Origin: Lepisosteus oculatus
Lineage: Eukaryota > Chordata > Actinopteri > Semionotiformes > Lepisosteidae
DNA length: 64,000 nt
Reading direction: 5' to 3'
NCBI RefSeq assembly: GCF_040954835.1
Contig: NC_090709.1
Span: 41,858,490 to 41,922,489, forward strand
The notes under the pieces are model-generated. The model did not search any database. It was not told the DNA's origin and saw only the letters and a list, made by a program, of their open reading frames with translations. Positions within the stretch are counted from its first letter, which is position 1; every line of letters begins with the position of its first letter. Positions 1-11,279 of this stretch are shown here, one piece after another. The translations under genes and the position numbers were made by a program.

Positions 1-1600
1 GAATGTTCCTTGGCTTCAACTGGCTGGTACCCCACTCCTCCAGCTCCCACCTGGCTGGTACCCCACTCCTCTCACCATTCCAGCGAACACAGAGAGACAC
101 CGGTTTAGTGACTCACCATTCCAGTGAATACCCAGCACGGTAACTATGTAGTACAATAATTATTCACAAAATACACTGATGTTTTTTTGTACAGCCATTG
201 CTGAACACCCAGCGTAGTGAAGACCCAATAGTTATTCATAGTAGAGTGACTGGTTTAGTGTCCAACCATCACAGTGAACATTCTGTACAGCGAATATTTA
301 ATAAAATAAGCAAAGACACCAACGAGTGTAGTGACTTACCATTTCAGTTAATATCTTTTAAACCATTACTATGAATTTCCAATACAGACAATTATCTATG
401 ACAGTGAATCTCCAGTACAGAGACTCAGTCACAGAGAATATTCATTACATTGCTTATCTGTTACAGTGAATACACATTACCAGTCACAGTGAATATCAGT
501 TAAAGTGAATAATTGTAAGTAATTACTAAGACTGTTGTGACTAACCATTACAAATTACTATCCAGTAAACTGAATATCCAACAGAAAATATTCAGGGAAA
601 AGACAGCCTGGATTAGTGACTAACCATTAGAGAGATAATCCAGGACAGTGAAGATGCAAAAAGAGATTCAGGAAAGAAGCTGGTTTAGTGACCTACCATA
701 CCAGTGAACCCCCAGCATGGTAAACAGGCCAATAAACTTATTATTCAGGAAGCAGACTGAAGAGACGGTCTGGTTTAGTGGTTCACACTGAAGAAAGATG
801 TGAAGACGGGGGTTTGAATTTAATCCTTTCTGTAGGGGGTTTAGACTTCTAAGTCACAAGCTGGGGTTTATGGCAGGAAAGGGGGTTAACTGATAAGGAT
901 TGCAGATGCAAGCTAGGAACCCCCCTGGGTGTAATGTTAAACTAGGAACCCCCCTGGGTGTAATGTTAAACTGACCATTTGCCCAGAACATCGTAAACTG
1001 GCCAAATACCATGAACCCCCCTCTTTACCATCAGACCGAGTGACGTCAGAAACGGAGAAGAAAACACTATATAACCCAAAAGTTTGTAACAGTACATTGA
1101 ACAATACTTCGGTTTTGTTGTTTCTTGCGGGAAACAAGACTTCGGCTTTATTGTTCCTTGCATGCAATAAACTCATCTGTTTTACTTCATCTCGGAATCA
1201 AGAACCTTATTTCTTCTGTTACAACAACACGTACAGAGAATATCCAAGAAAGGGTGTCCTCGTTAATTCTCCGTCAGGTTTTCAGTTGTTTTGGTACAAG
1301 ACTGTCCTTCATTAAGCAACACCTGCAGACTTCCGCTGAACTGTTCCAAATGTCCGTCTGTGTTTTCCAAGGAATCATGTGGGCTTGCGAGGAGAATTGG
1401 AGACAAACAATGATAAACTATTGACATATTCATACTTGGTCAGATATTAAGTTTAACATCATCGGCTCAAAATGGCTGGTGATACTCAGGTCTACAGCCA
1501 CACTAAACCTGACAGTGAAGTAGCTGTCTCTGCTCTGCACCGCGCGTCTCTATCCTGTACAAATACAGGTCAGGTGTGACTCTGCACCACACGTCTCTGG
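1..1600. repeat. Inverted-repeat arm, block A (left copy)
   Basis: This block is the reverse complement of about 52000-53222, readable nearly base by base from its first line (the twin GGCTGGTACCCCACTCC motifs) to the segment before the 47-bp minisatellite. It is mostly a degenerate satellite in which phrases such as CAGTGAATACCCAGTACAG recur. The left copy differs by a solo LTR at 789-1226. No coding exon was recognised. The arm probably continues left of the window. Confidence 0.85.
789..1226 (+). mobile_element. Solo LTR of an LTR retroelement (fossil)
   Basis: The element begins TG and ends CA, is 438 bp long and is flanked by the 4-bp target duplication ACAC (785-788 and 1227-1230). The homologous site in the right arm (near 52378) is empty and has ACAC once. 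Parts seen are a short internal tandem duplication (near 918-975), a TATA-like box near 1067 and a polyadenylation signal near 1167. No internal region is present, so it is a recombined relic. The family is LTR retroelement, either Ty3/gypsy-like or ERV-like. It inserted after the two arms were duplicated, so it is younger than the inverted duplication. Confidence 0.8.
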
Positions 1601-3240
1601 ACTGTATAGATACAAGTCAGGTGTGTCTCTGCACAACACGTCTCTGGACTGTACAGATACAGGTCAGGTGTGACTCTGCACAACACGTCTCTGGACTGTA
1701 CAGATACAGGTCAGGTGTGACTCTGCACAACACGTCTCTGGACTGTACAGATACAGGTCAGGTGTGACTCTGCACCACGCGTTTCTGGACTGTATAGATA
1801 CAGGACAGGTGTGTCTCTGCACCACGCGTCTCTGGACTGTATAGATACAGGACAGGTGTGTCTCTGCACCACGCGTCTCTGGACTGTACAGATACAGGAC
1901 AGGTGTGTCTCTACTGTGCGTCTCTGGACTGTACAGATACAGGTCAGGTGTGTCTCTGCACAACACGTCTCTGGACTGTACAGATACAGGTCAGGTGTGT
2001 CTCTGCACAACACGTCTCTGGACTGTACAGATACAGGACAGGTGTGTCTCTGCACCACGTGTCTCTGGACTGTACAGATACAGGACAGGTGTGTCTCTGC
2101 ACCACGTGTCTCTGGACTGTACAGATACAGGACAGGTGTGTCTCTGCACCACGTGTCTCTGGACTGTACAGATACAGGACAGGTGTGTCTCTGCACCACA
2201 CGTCTCTGGACTGTATAGATACAGGACAGGTGTGTCTCTGCACCACGCGTCTCTGGACTGTATAGATACAGGACAGGTGTGTCTCTGCACCACGCGTCTC
2301 TGGACTGTACAGATACAGGACAGGTGTGTCTCTGCACCACGCGTCTCTGGACTGTACAGATACAGGACAGGTGTGTCTCTGCACAACGCGTCTCTGGACT
2401 GTACAGATACAGGACAGGTGTGACTCTGCACAACGCGTCTCTGGACTGTACAGATACAGGTCAGGTGTGTCTCTGCACCACGCGTTTCTGGACTGTATAG
2501 ATACAGGACAGGTGTGTCTCTGCACCACGCGTCTCTGGACTGTACAGATACAGGACAGGTGTGTCTCTGCACAACGCGTCTCTGGACTGTACAGATACAG
2601 GACAGGTGTGTCTCTGCACAACGCGTCTCTGGACTGTACAGATACAGGACAGGTGTGTCTCTGCACAACGCGTCTCTGGACTGTACAGATACAGGACAGG
2701 TGTGTCTCTGCACAACGCGTCTCTGGACTGTACAGATACAGGACAGGTGTGTCTCTGCACAACGCGTCTCTGGACTGTACAGATACAGGTCAGGTGTGTC
2801 TCTGCACCACGCGTTTCTGGACTGTATAGATACAGGACAGGTGTGTCTCTGCACCACGTGTCTCTGGACTGTACAGATATAGGACAGGTGTCTCTGCACC
2901 ATGCGTTTCTGGACTGTACAGATACAGGACAGGTGTGTCTCTGCACCACGCGTTTCTGGACTGTATAGATACAGGACAGGTGTGTCTCTGCACCACGCGT
3001 CTCTAGACTGTGGAAATACAAGACCGGTGCAACTCTGTGTCTCTAGACTGTATAGATACAGGACAGGTTGCGTCCCTGTACTGCGCATCCCTAGACTGAA
3101 TAGATACAGGACAGGTGCAAATCTGTACTGCATGTCCCTAGACTGTATAGGTACAGGACAGGGGCGTCTCTAGACCGTATAGATACAGGACAGGGGCGTC
3201 TCTAGACCGTATAGATACAGGACAGGGGCGTCTCACTCAC
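1573..3240. repeat. 47-bp minisatellite, about 35 copies
   Basis: Units run CTGCACCACGCGTCTCTGG, then ACTGTACAGATACAGGACAG, then GTGTGTCT, at a strict 47-bp spacing to about 3000 and degenerate to 3240. Because 47 is not divisible by three and stops are rare, long reading frames appear on both strands. They are by-products of the repeat. The matching place in the right arm (about 52010-52075) has only one to two units, so the expansion is specific to this arm. Confidence 0.95.
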
Positions 3241-3615
3241 CTCTCTCATGCTCAGTCACTGAGCCAGTGGACACACGCAGAAGGAGAGCAGAGAACAGGG
3301 TGAAGATCAGACTCACTCCCCATCAGGGTGGGTGGGCTCTTTTTCCTTTTCCTCTCAATCACAAGAAGGAAGATCAGAAACCCTTCAGCACAGGCAGTGA
3401 GTTCTCCTCCTCAGTCTCATTATTAATTTCACGCTCCTGCCCCAGCTTGTATTCAGTAAACAGGAACGTGAGGGTGGATGAGACTGAGGAAGAACTACAA
3501 TGAGCTGTTTTTTTCCTACAACAGACAAGATGGATCACAAAGAAGGAGGAGGAGTCCTCTGGCCCATCTTACCCCTCTGGCAGTTAGGAGTTACATGTTT
3601 GGAGGATCTGGAGAG
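3241..3615. other. Unassigned spacer
   Basis: There is unique-looking sequence between the minisatellite and an L2 tail. I see no supported exon, RNA gene or known repeat here. Confidence 0.5.
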
Positions 3616-3924
3616 AATAATAATAATAATAATAAACTTTATTTTATATAGCGCCTTTAAAGGTGGCTTCTCAAAGCGCTTTACAGGATGACAATAACAA
3701 TAAATAAGAAAATTTCACAAGACAGGACACAATTATAATTACAACAATAACAATAGAGGAGACCGTGGAAGATGGTATTAAGAAGAGCAGAGGGGTGAAG
3801 AATGGAACCAGTTAAGTAAAGGCTTTTCTGAAAAGGAGGGTTTTGAGTCTGGATTTGAAGGAGTTTAGAGAAGGTGACTCTCTAATATCCTTGGGCAAGG
3901 AGTTCCAGAGCTTGGGGGAAGCCA
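3616..3924 (-). mobile_element. L2-type LINE 3' end
   Basis: On the - strand this ends in the L2-like tail (AAAGCGCTTTGAGAAGCCAC, CTTTAAAGGCGCTATATAAA, then ATT repeats). Upstream it holds the end of the reverse-transcriptase frame (the region reading LWNSLPKDI in the better copy at 17.8-18.4 kb). It is 5'-truncated, as LINE copies usually are. Confidence 0.75.
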
Positions 3925-4135
3925 GGGTTCGACAACATGGCTGGGCAGCTTGTTCCCCACCCCCACCACCCTTGGTGTAATGAAGCGTAGATATGACCCA
4001 CCAAGAGCAAGCTCAAACTTCCCCCACCTGCCGGGAATAAACACTTGAACAAGGACTTAAGGCAACCAACGTCTGCATTTTTTCCCTCCCAGAAGATGCA
4101 GACCGACTTCACACACCTCCTTAATCTGCCCTTGA
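3925..4135. repeat. Fragment of the 121-bp dispersed repeat
   Basis: It carries GGGCAGCTTGTTCCCCACCC and flanking words also found in the arrays at 24.1, 29.2 and 47.0 kb, here as about one degenerate copy joined to the L2 tail. Confidence 0.55.
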
Positions 4136-4379
4136 CCTACCGTCAGGACGTCCCACACAGAGCACAAGCAGCCTCACAGAAACACTGTTCTCTCCCCCTT
4201 GAGGCAGCAGTCTGGCTCTCTTCCCAGTTTGAATGCCAAACTTCCTGAACTAAACCCCTACACAGCTGCAGGAAAATCTGCAGATTGTTTTTACATGTAT
4301 ATTTTCCACGGTCTGACAGATTTCGTCTCTAAATATTGAGATCACAGCCTGCCACACCCCACATAAAGAAAAGAGTGTG

Positions 4380-5217
4380 ATTTGTCCCCACCTGTAAGCA
4401 GTCTGGTTGGATCTCTCCTCCATCTCTGGTGGTGCAGTAGTACAGTCTCTCTGAGCCTCTCAATTCTCAGACTGGGAGAGCGAGTGGAGCTGGAAGACCA
4501 TCAGGACTGAGAGCGATACAAGAACCCCCACTGTCAGGAGTGTAGACCCCTCTAGTGACCCCTCTAGTGACCTGCTCACCTCCCACACTGACGATAGTGT
4601 TTCCCTGAAGGTCCCTCACTCTGTAGCTCCCCTGATCAGACGCCCTCAGGTCCTTGCAGACACATACAAGCGAAAAATAAAACCGGTCACTTCCATACGA
4701 AAGACCTCCGTCTTCATCGAAATCGTTCATCAGCGCAAATAAAAGACGCTATTATTGGATTCGCGTTCAGATCACATTCAAACAGGCAACCGCTGCTCTC
4801 GTTTGTTCAACGACTAATTACCCTTGAGTATCGCGCTTGTACGCTCATCTGGTATACAAAAATGCCCTTTTTAAACTTAAAAACAAGAACTTCCCGTTAT
4901 ACATAAACACGACAAAGTAATTCTATATTAACGTGCCCTACATGTTCATTTACGGTTTAAATTAATTGAAATGCTCCGACTCAGAGCGTCTAATTAGGAC
5001 AACAATGCTGAGCCCTTTGTGTATTAAGCACAAGTTCAGCTGGTCTCCAACTTGACTCCGCACGGTTTTTCGTAGCATTGAGCTCAGAGCTGTAGCTCTT
5101 CTCCAGACAGCAGCGTGCTCTCCGAGAGCTCATTAGAACTGACCCACAGCGGTCAGTATGAAGTTTGCACTGTACACTGTCCATCACCCACACGCGGTAC
5201 CTCTGCTTCCCACAGTT
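4380..5217. repeat. Inverted-repeat arm, block B (left copy)
   Basis: The reverse complement matches about 50396-51530, plus intron sequence near 51960. At 5217 it joins block C abruptly: sequence that lies at 50396 in the right arm is fused to sequence that lies at 55860. The right copy carries an internal tandem duplication (50548-50960 and 51053-51400) absent here. Confidence 0.8.
4580..4652 (-). pseudogene. Ig-domain exon 3' fragment (relic)
   Basis: The - strand reads KDLRASDQGSYRVRDLQG followed by VGG and a phase-1 donor. This is the F-G strand end of the short Ig domains found in genes 1 and 2. The 5' part of the exon is missing; upstream sequence is unrelated to an Ig fold. The intron that follows is a shortened form of the conserved 90-bp intron, and the next complete Ig exon present in the right arm is absent. 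This is a non-functional mirror of 51450-51522. Confidence 0.75.
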
Positions 5218-7945
5218 GTCCTTCCTCTTGACTTGAAATTTTCCACAAATAATTCGGTAGCCTGATACCCCCACTCTTCCTCTGAGCCAGCTGGTACCCC
5301 CAATTCCTACTGCTCGCCCCCGGCAGACACCCCAACACCTCCTGCTCTCATCAAGACAATCATTAGCTTAGTAATGAACAATTACAATAAACATCTAGTA
5401 CACTGAATATCCAGTAAAAAAAGACTGTCAGGACAGAGATTGACTAGCAATTACAGCAAACGTATACAATAACCATTCAAGACAAACACTGGCTTAGTGT
5501 TGAACAATTATGGTGAACACCCAGTAGAGTCAAATCAGTAATGATTCAGGAAAGAAACTGTCTAGTTGAGCGATTAAACATCACAGTGAATAAGCAGTAC
5601 AGAGGTTATCCATTACAGTGAATCTACGTTAAACACTACTGTAAATTTCCAGTAACTTTTCAGGAAAGAGACTGCAGAAGTGACAAACCATAATAGTAAA
5701 TGAACAAGTAATAGGTTTATTCCATGCTGAAAAGAAGAAGGAAGCTCACCTCACCTGACCCTCCTCTCTAATTACATTCCCTCTTCTGGATCCGGCAGTC
5801 TTTTCAGGAGCACACCTATTAACTTAAAAAACAGGGATTTATCTGTACAGTGAATAACGGACAGCACGCTGAATACACCAAGCAGAGGTGATTACAGTGA
5901 ACACCCAGTACAGTCATTATCAATACCCAGTACAGTGAATATTACAGTGAATACCCAGTACAGTGACTGGCCCATCAAAGTGAATACCCAGTGCAGCTAT
6001 TATTACAGTGAATTGCTCAGTATAGTGACCATCAGTGAATATGGAGTTCAGTTATTATATTGAATACACACTGCAGCAATTATTACAGTGAACACCCAGT
6101 ATAGTGACTGTCATAGTGAATATGGAGTTCAGTGATTATACTGAATACCCAGTACAGTGATTGTCCCTCAATGAAAACAGTTCAGTAATTAGTATATTGA
6201 ATACCCAGTACAGTGATTATTATACTGAACACCCAGTATGGTGATTATTCCAGTGAACACACAGTACAGTCATTGTCCCTCATAATGAAAACAGAGTTAA
6301 GTGATTATTATACTGAATACCCAGTACAGTGTCTGTCCATCACACAGAATAAGCAGCACATTGAACAGCCAGTAATCTCCTATTACAGGGAACACTGGGT
6401 CGGTCTGAGCTCTGCTGCCCCCTGCAGAAGACTTGTCCTGAGGTCAGAGTAGACGGTGGTCTCGCCCTCCCTGGGGACGCCCTGTCCACTCTGGGGTCCT
6501 GCAGCTCCCTGCAGCCCCGCAGTGCAGGATCCAGTACAAAACAGCTCCTCAAACCTGGCTCTTCCTCCTGCTGTGAAGACGATGGCCTTGAGGTTCTCAA
6601 TGCAGACTCTGGCTCAACTCACACCAGGAAGCTGAGTAACACCATCACCCAGCGACAGGGTCCTGATCCAAGACTCACCTCCCACAGCGAGTCCAGACCA
6701 GGACTGGGAGCAGATCGGTCAGGGGTGAGATCCACTTCAGACCTCTGCCGGCTCTCTTCCTGAAGAGCTTCCCGAGAACCTGCTGGAAGGCCCTTCTGAG
6801 ACACCCGTCCACAAACGTGAACACAAGAGCCCACAGACACAGCCCCCACCCAGCCCCCCCCCACAGTCCTCACCAACCCCCCGCCTGCATGTGCACCCCC
6901 ATCCATCACTAGAACCCCAACCTGCCCCGGTCACTTCACATTCGCCATCTCACACCGATGTCTCGCCAAATAACCAACATTCATGCAAAACTCCACCTGA
7001 TGTACAGAAAACGCTGGTTCTGACTGAAGCAACCTTATTAGCAAATACACCCTAATGGATTTTAAATGATCAAATTCCCCCCTGAAGTAAGAAGAAACAG
7101 CACACATCTACAGTCTGGGTGTTGATTTAGAAGATCAGCCTGTAAAACAAACCTGACAGGACTCAGTTTCCAGGGAAAAGCTGTGGAGTGAAAATGACTC
7201 AAGACCGAGAAACAGAACCGAGAACAGTCCCTCTGTCTCAGCTACACTCTCATGTTCATGTGTATCAGCAAAATTTGTTGTTTTGAGGGTGTCATGTAGC
7301 TGCCTCTGCATAAGTGTATTTATTTTGTTTAACAATGAAAGGATTTACAAATACCACACAAAATCTATTGCTTTCATCTTTCGGTTGTTTTTATATAATG
7401 AACTATTTACATTATGCCAGCACAGATAACACAAACACGGTCTTTCAAAGAAATAATGTCAGAGACCTGTTTTATTGATTACTTCAAGAGCAGCTGTGTG
7501 TATCTTTTGCTATTTAATGCCGTAAACAAATATAATTTTCTATTATAAACTCATGGGATATTTGTGTGGGTCACTATTATATCCAGGGTTGTAAATGGCA
7601 TTCGACAACAAAAAAAATACTTTCTTTGTAGCATTTAATGAGCGCTGAACAGTAGTGTTAAAGCATTGGTTTATCACATAAAAACTAAAAAACGGAACCA
7701 AAAAATGGATTTTGTGTATAAAACTCACTCGAGCTGAAATATCAAAATCGGCACATCCCTATTAAGACTTAAACAATATCAAGAAGTACAGACGCACACT
7801 GTTGGGTCTTTAACTTGATAGAGCCCATAACAGACATATCGGACTACACGTGTGTCATTTGCTTACGACGCGACACGTCTCAGTTCCCCAAACATTTTGT
7901 AATCGTTTCTCAGAATAACACGCATGCCTCTAAACACGAACATTA
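5217..7945. repeat. Inverted-repeat arm, block C (left copy)
   Basis: The reverse complement matches about 53930-55860. The part from 5380 to 6400 is a degenerate tandem satellite built on phrases like ACCCAGTACAGTGATTATT. A segment of about 450 bp (roughly 6520-6965) has no counterpart in the right arm near 54930. No coding exon was recognised. Confidence 0.8.
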
Positions 7946-8640
7946 AGTTTGTTTTCAAAGCAATCAAACTATTTCCGAATAAACGAGTTACAACAAAACC
8001 ACTTCAGCCAGAAACGGGCAAATAAGATACATTTTAACCCGCAAAAGCAAAACACAGCACCACGGACTATATATCCCAAAACGCAAGACAGCCTAAGCTT
8101 TCCAGAACTGTGTTTTGTAACCAGATACATCAACATGAAGCAAACGAACCTCTTTTTCATATAAATATTCACCTCGCGTTTCAGTTTAAAATACGCCAAA
8201 GCATATCGCTAATTCATCAGCTTTCCAGTAAAACGCAACCGCAAAAGCGAAGGTTCGCTAAATCGCATAAAAACTCTTTCCCTTGCCTTGGAAAAACACG
8301 TTTTTTCTTGCGATAAAGGTAAAACACCTGTTTGCTCCAACACACATTACAGACAAAACGACGCCAAACCCCCCTCCCAGCAGTTCAAATAGCCCGGCTG
8401 TGGCATCAGCTCCTCTAATAGGTGGAAACCTCTGTCACTCACAGACTTCGGACCAATCAGAGACTGGTCTCCACAGCGCGCCCGCCCGCTTTGTTTTTCC
8501 AACCTGTTTCTCATTAAGAACTCAGCTCAGTCCACGGTCATCTGCACAAGCGCAATGCGTGTAGGCTGCAGGACAGAGATATTGAGGCAACACCAAAAAC
8601 ATTAACACACAACAGCAGCAGCAACAACGAGTTTAATAAC
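7946..8640. promoter_or_regulatory. Possible promoter region beyond the arm
   Basis: Just outside the inverted repeat the sequence has retained CpGs, a CCAAT box (GACCAATCAGAG near 8449) and an ACTATATATCCCA match to the ACTAYRNNNCCCR motif near 8066. No downstream exon could be recognised on either strand, so the assignment is tentative. Confidence 0.3.
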
Positions 8641-8839
8641 ACACATCTTTAAAAAAGAGAGCATCAGTCTGATCTAGAGTTCAGAACTTGAGTCACTTGG
8701 GAGAAAACACAGAAAAGTGCAAGTAAAAAAAAAGTTAAAATCGCTTCTTTTAAATAGTAAAAAATTAAATAAGTCTCTGTAGGACCAGCAGTAGTGAGAT
8801 ACAACATCAAAATAATACATCAATTAGATGTGGAGTCAC

Positions 8840-9390
8840 ACTCTCCAGGTGTGACAGTGCTGTCAGACTCCCAGTGCGCAGCAGTCTGATCCACTCCAGG
8901 TGTGACAGTGCTGTCAGTCAGACTCCCAGTGCGCAGCAGTCTGATCCGCTCCTGGTGTGACAGTGCTGTCAGTCAGACTCCCAGTGGGCAGCAGTCTGAT
9001 CTGCTCCAGGTGTGACAGTGCTGTCAGACTCCCAGTGCGCAGCAGTCTGATCCACTCCAGGTGTGACAGTGCTGTCAGTCAGACTCCCAGTGGGCAGCAG
9101 TCTGATCCACTCCAGGTGTGACAGTGGTGTCAGTCAGACTCCCAGTGCGCAGCAGTCTGATCCACTCCTGGTGTGACAGTGCTGTCAGTCAGACTCCCAG
9201 TGCCCAGCAGTCTGATCTGCTCCAGGTGTGACAGTGCTGTCAGACTCCCAGTGCGCAGCAGTTTGATCCGCTCCAGGTGTGACAGTGCTGTCAATCAGAC
9301 TCCCAGTGCGCAGCAGTCTGATCCACTCCTGGTGTGACAGTGCTGTCAGACTCCCAGTGCACAGCAGTCTGATCCGCTCCAGGTGTGACA
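8840..9390. repeat. 51/55-bp minisatellite, about 10 copies
   Basis: Units read CCAGGTGTGACAGTGCTGTC, AGTCAGACTCCCAGTGCGCA, GCAGTCTGATCCG. Two length classes differ by a TCAG duplication. Confidence 0.9.
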
Positions 9391-10830
9391 CAAGGTTAGG
9401 AACTGGACTGTCAGGGAATGTCGTCACTTCAATTAGAAATCAGTGTCTATTATAAATCAGTATTCTGTGCTACACTGAAAAATGCTAGTCGCCCTCGAGC
9501 TGATCTAGAATTTGTTTCCGTACACTGCCCAAGGGTGAGCCTTCAGAGAACCCAAAAATGTCACACACAGCTTGGGCCACAGGGCCCTAGTGATCGAAAC
9601 AGGTCACGTGTTCTCAGAGCAACGTGCGAGTCATTGGGCCCAAAACCAGAGATCACAATATTGTCGGGAACGACAAACACCACTACAAACTCGATCCGGA
9701 CATCTGACTGAGACTCTGGAAATTTCCCATTTTAGTTTCATACTTGCTCATGAGTCCTAGCAATTTCAGCTGTTTTTTTAATCTGAGTTTAGCGCTACGA
9801 AATAAAATATTCATTTTCCGTGCAGGTTTTATTTTCTAAAACAAATGTCGTTATTTATAGATTTATTGTTTCATTATTTTCAGTATAAATCGGAAATATT
9901 TGGGCTTGTGTTTTCATCATCTTTAACGTGTTCAGAAGGACTAGCCTTCTGCCTTGTCACTGTGCGCTGTCACACTGAGCTGCGCCTGACTCAGCTGGGA
10001 TAATCAGGATAACTTGTGTCTAAAGTGTAATAAAGATGCTGACACAGAAGGCGTGATGCTTAAGATGGGAATCTAAATCGATACTTTATTGATCCCGTGA
10101 GGGAAACTGCAGTAAGGGTTGTGTGACTGTCTGAACGCTTCACAGTGTTTAACATAATAGCTCCCTGGCTGAAAACCTAGCACCTCAACTACACCCTTGG
10201 AGCTGGCTCCCTGGTTCATTCCTCATGAAGGAGGTGGGTTGTGACAGTGCTGATCTTCGCTCAGTGCTCTCAGTTCCTCAGCCTGGCAAGCTAATGTCAA
10301 ACACTGGAGTATTAAGGAGTATGCAATATCACCTGAAGACTACATTGACTTTATACCGATATGTATACTGATGATAAATAAATGAAAATTATACTAACAT
10401 TACAGTATTGTTTTTCCCATATCAGCCTACTATATCAGCTGCATATGCATCTAGGTTTCTCTAAACTTTATGTTATGAATCGATACTTTCAAAACTGATC
10501 CGTGAGACAGGGTTATACAATAGTTTGTGTCCACAATTGTCTTTAAATGATTTGATTATTCATGTTTTTTTTAATTGCGACTTCCTTTATGCTGCTGAAG
10601 ATGGTAGCAAAGGTGGGTGTTTGCTCTCATCCATAGAGAAGCTGGTTAAAAAATATCAATCCAAAGTGCCTCTATCCTGCCAAAAAGCCCAGAAGATCTA
10701 CTTTTATCGTGCCACGCAGGAGTAATTTCAACACACAAATACGCAGAAGAAACTGGTCAATAGGCTTGCAAACAACAGCCTGTTACAAATGCCAAGAACC
10801 GCAAGGGCAAATATCCACCCATTTGTTTTC
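9391..10830. other. Unassigned spacer
   Basis: This is mostly AT-rich unique sequence. I see no Ig exon, no RNA gene and no clear repeat until the SINE-derived array. Confidence 0.45.
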
Positions 10831-10834
10831 TAAC

Positions 10835-11275
10835 CCCTTTATTCAGTACAGGGGAAACTGGGGTCTTTCCAAGCAAGCAACAAGAGCAAGGCAGGATACA
10901 CCTGGGACAGGACAGCAGTCCATCACAGGACACACACACTCACACACCCTGGACAGGACAACAGTCCACTACAGGTCAAACACACACACACCCTGGACAG
11001 GACAGCAGTCCATCACAGGACACACACAGACACACACACCCTGGACAGGACACCAGTCCATCACAGGACACACACAGACACACACACCCTGGACAGGACA
11101 CCAGTCCATCACAGGACACACACACCCCCTGGACGAGACACCAGTACATCACAGGACACACACACACACACTCACACACCCTGGACAGGACACCTGTTCA
11201 TCACAGGACACACACAGACTCACACACACCCTGGACAGGACACCAGTCCATCACAGGTCAAACACCATGGTCAAT
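10835..11275 (-). repeat. SINE-derived ~40-bp minisatellite
   Basis: Units read ACACACCCTGGACAGGACAC, CAGTCCATCACAGGACACAC. This is the reverse complement of the internal GTCCTGTGATGGACTGGTGT segment of a common fish SINE, and the start retains the flanking SINE sequence with the TATTCAGTACAGGGGAAACT-like end. About nine units. Confidence 0.8.
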
Positions 11276-11279
11276 TTTC

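Noticed and set aside
1711-3133. Long open frames on both strands (up to 380 codons) rich in Cys, Thr and Tyr
   Set aside because: They are produced by the 47-bp tandem repeat. The same peptide cycles through all frames, with no start, splice or domain support.
4380-4480. LYYCTTRDGG reading on the - strand resembling a V-domain F strand
   Set aside because: It needs a frame different from the preceding acceptor phase, has no rest of a V domain, and no recombination signal is next to it; probably chance.
8840-9390. Regularly spaced repeats considered as a CRISPR-like array
   Set aside because: Units are contiguous and there are no unique spacers; the context is a vertebrate genome with introns, SINEs and LINEs.
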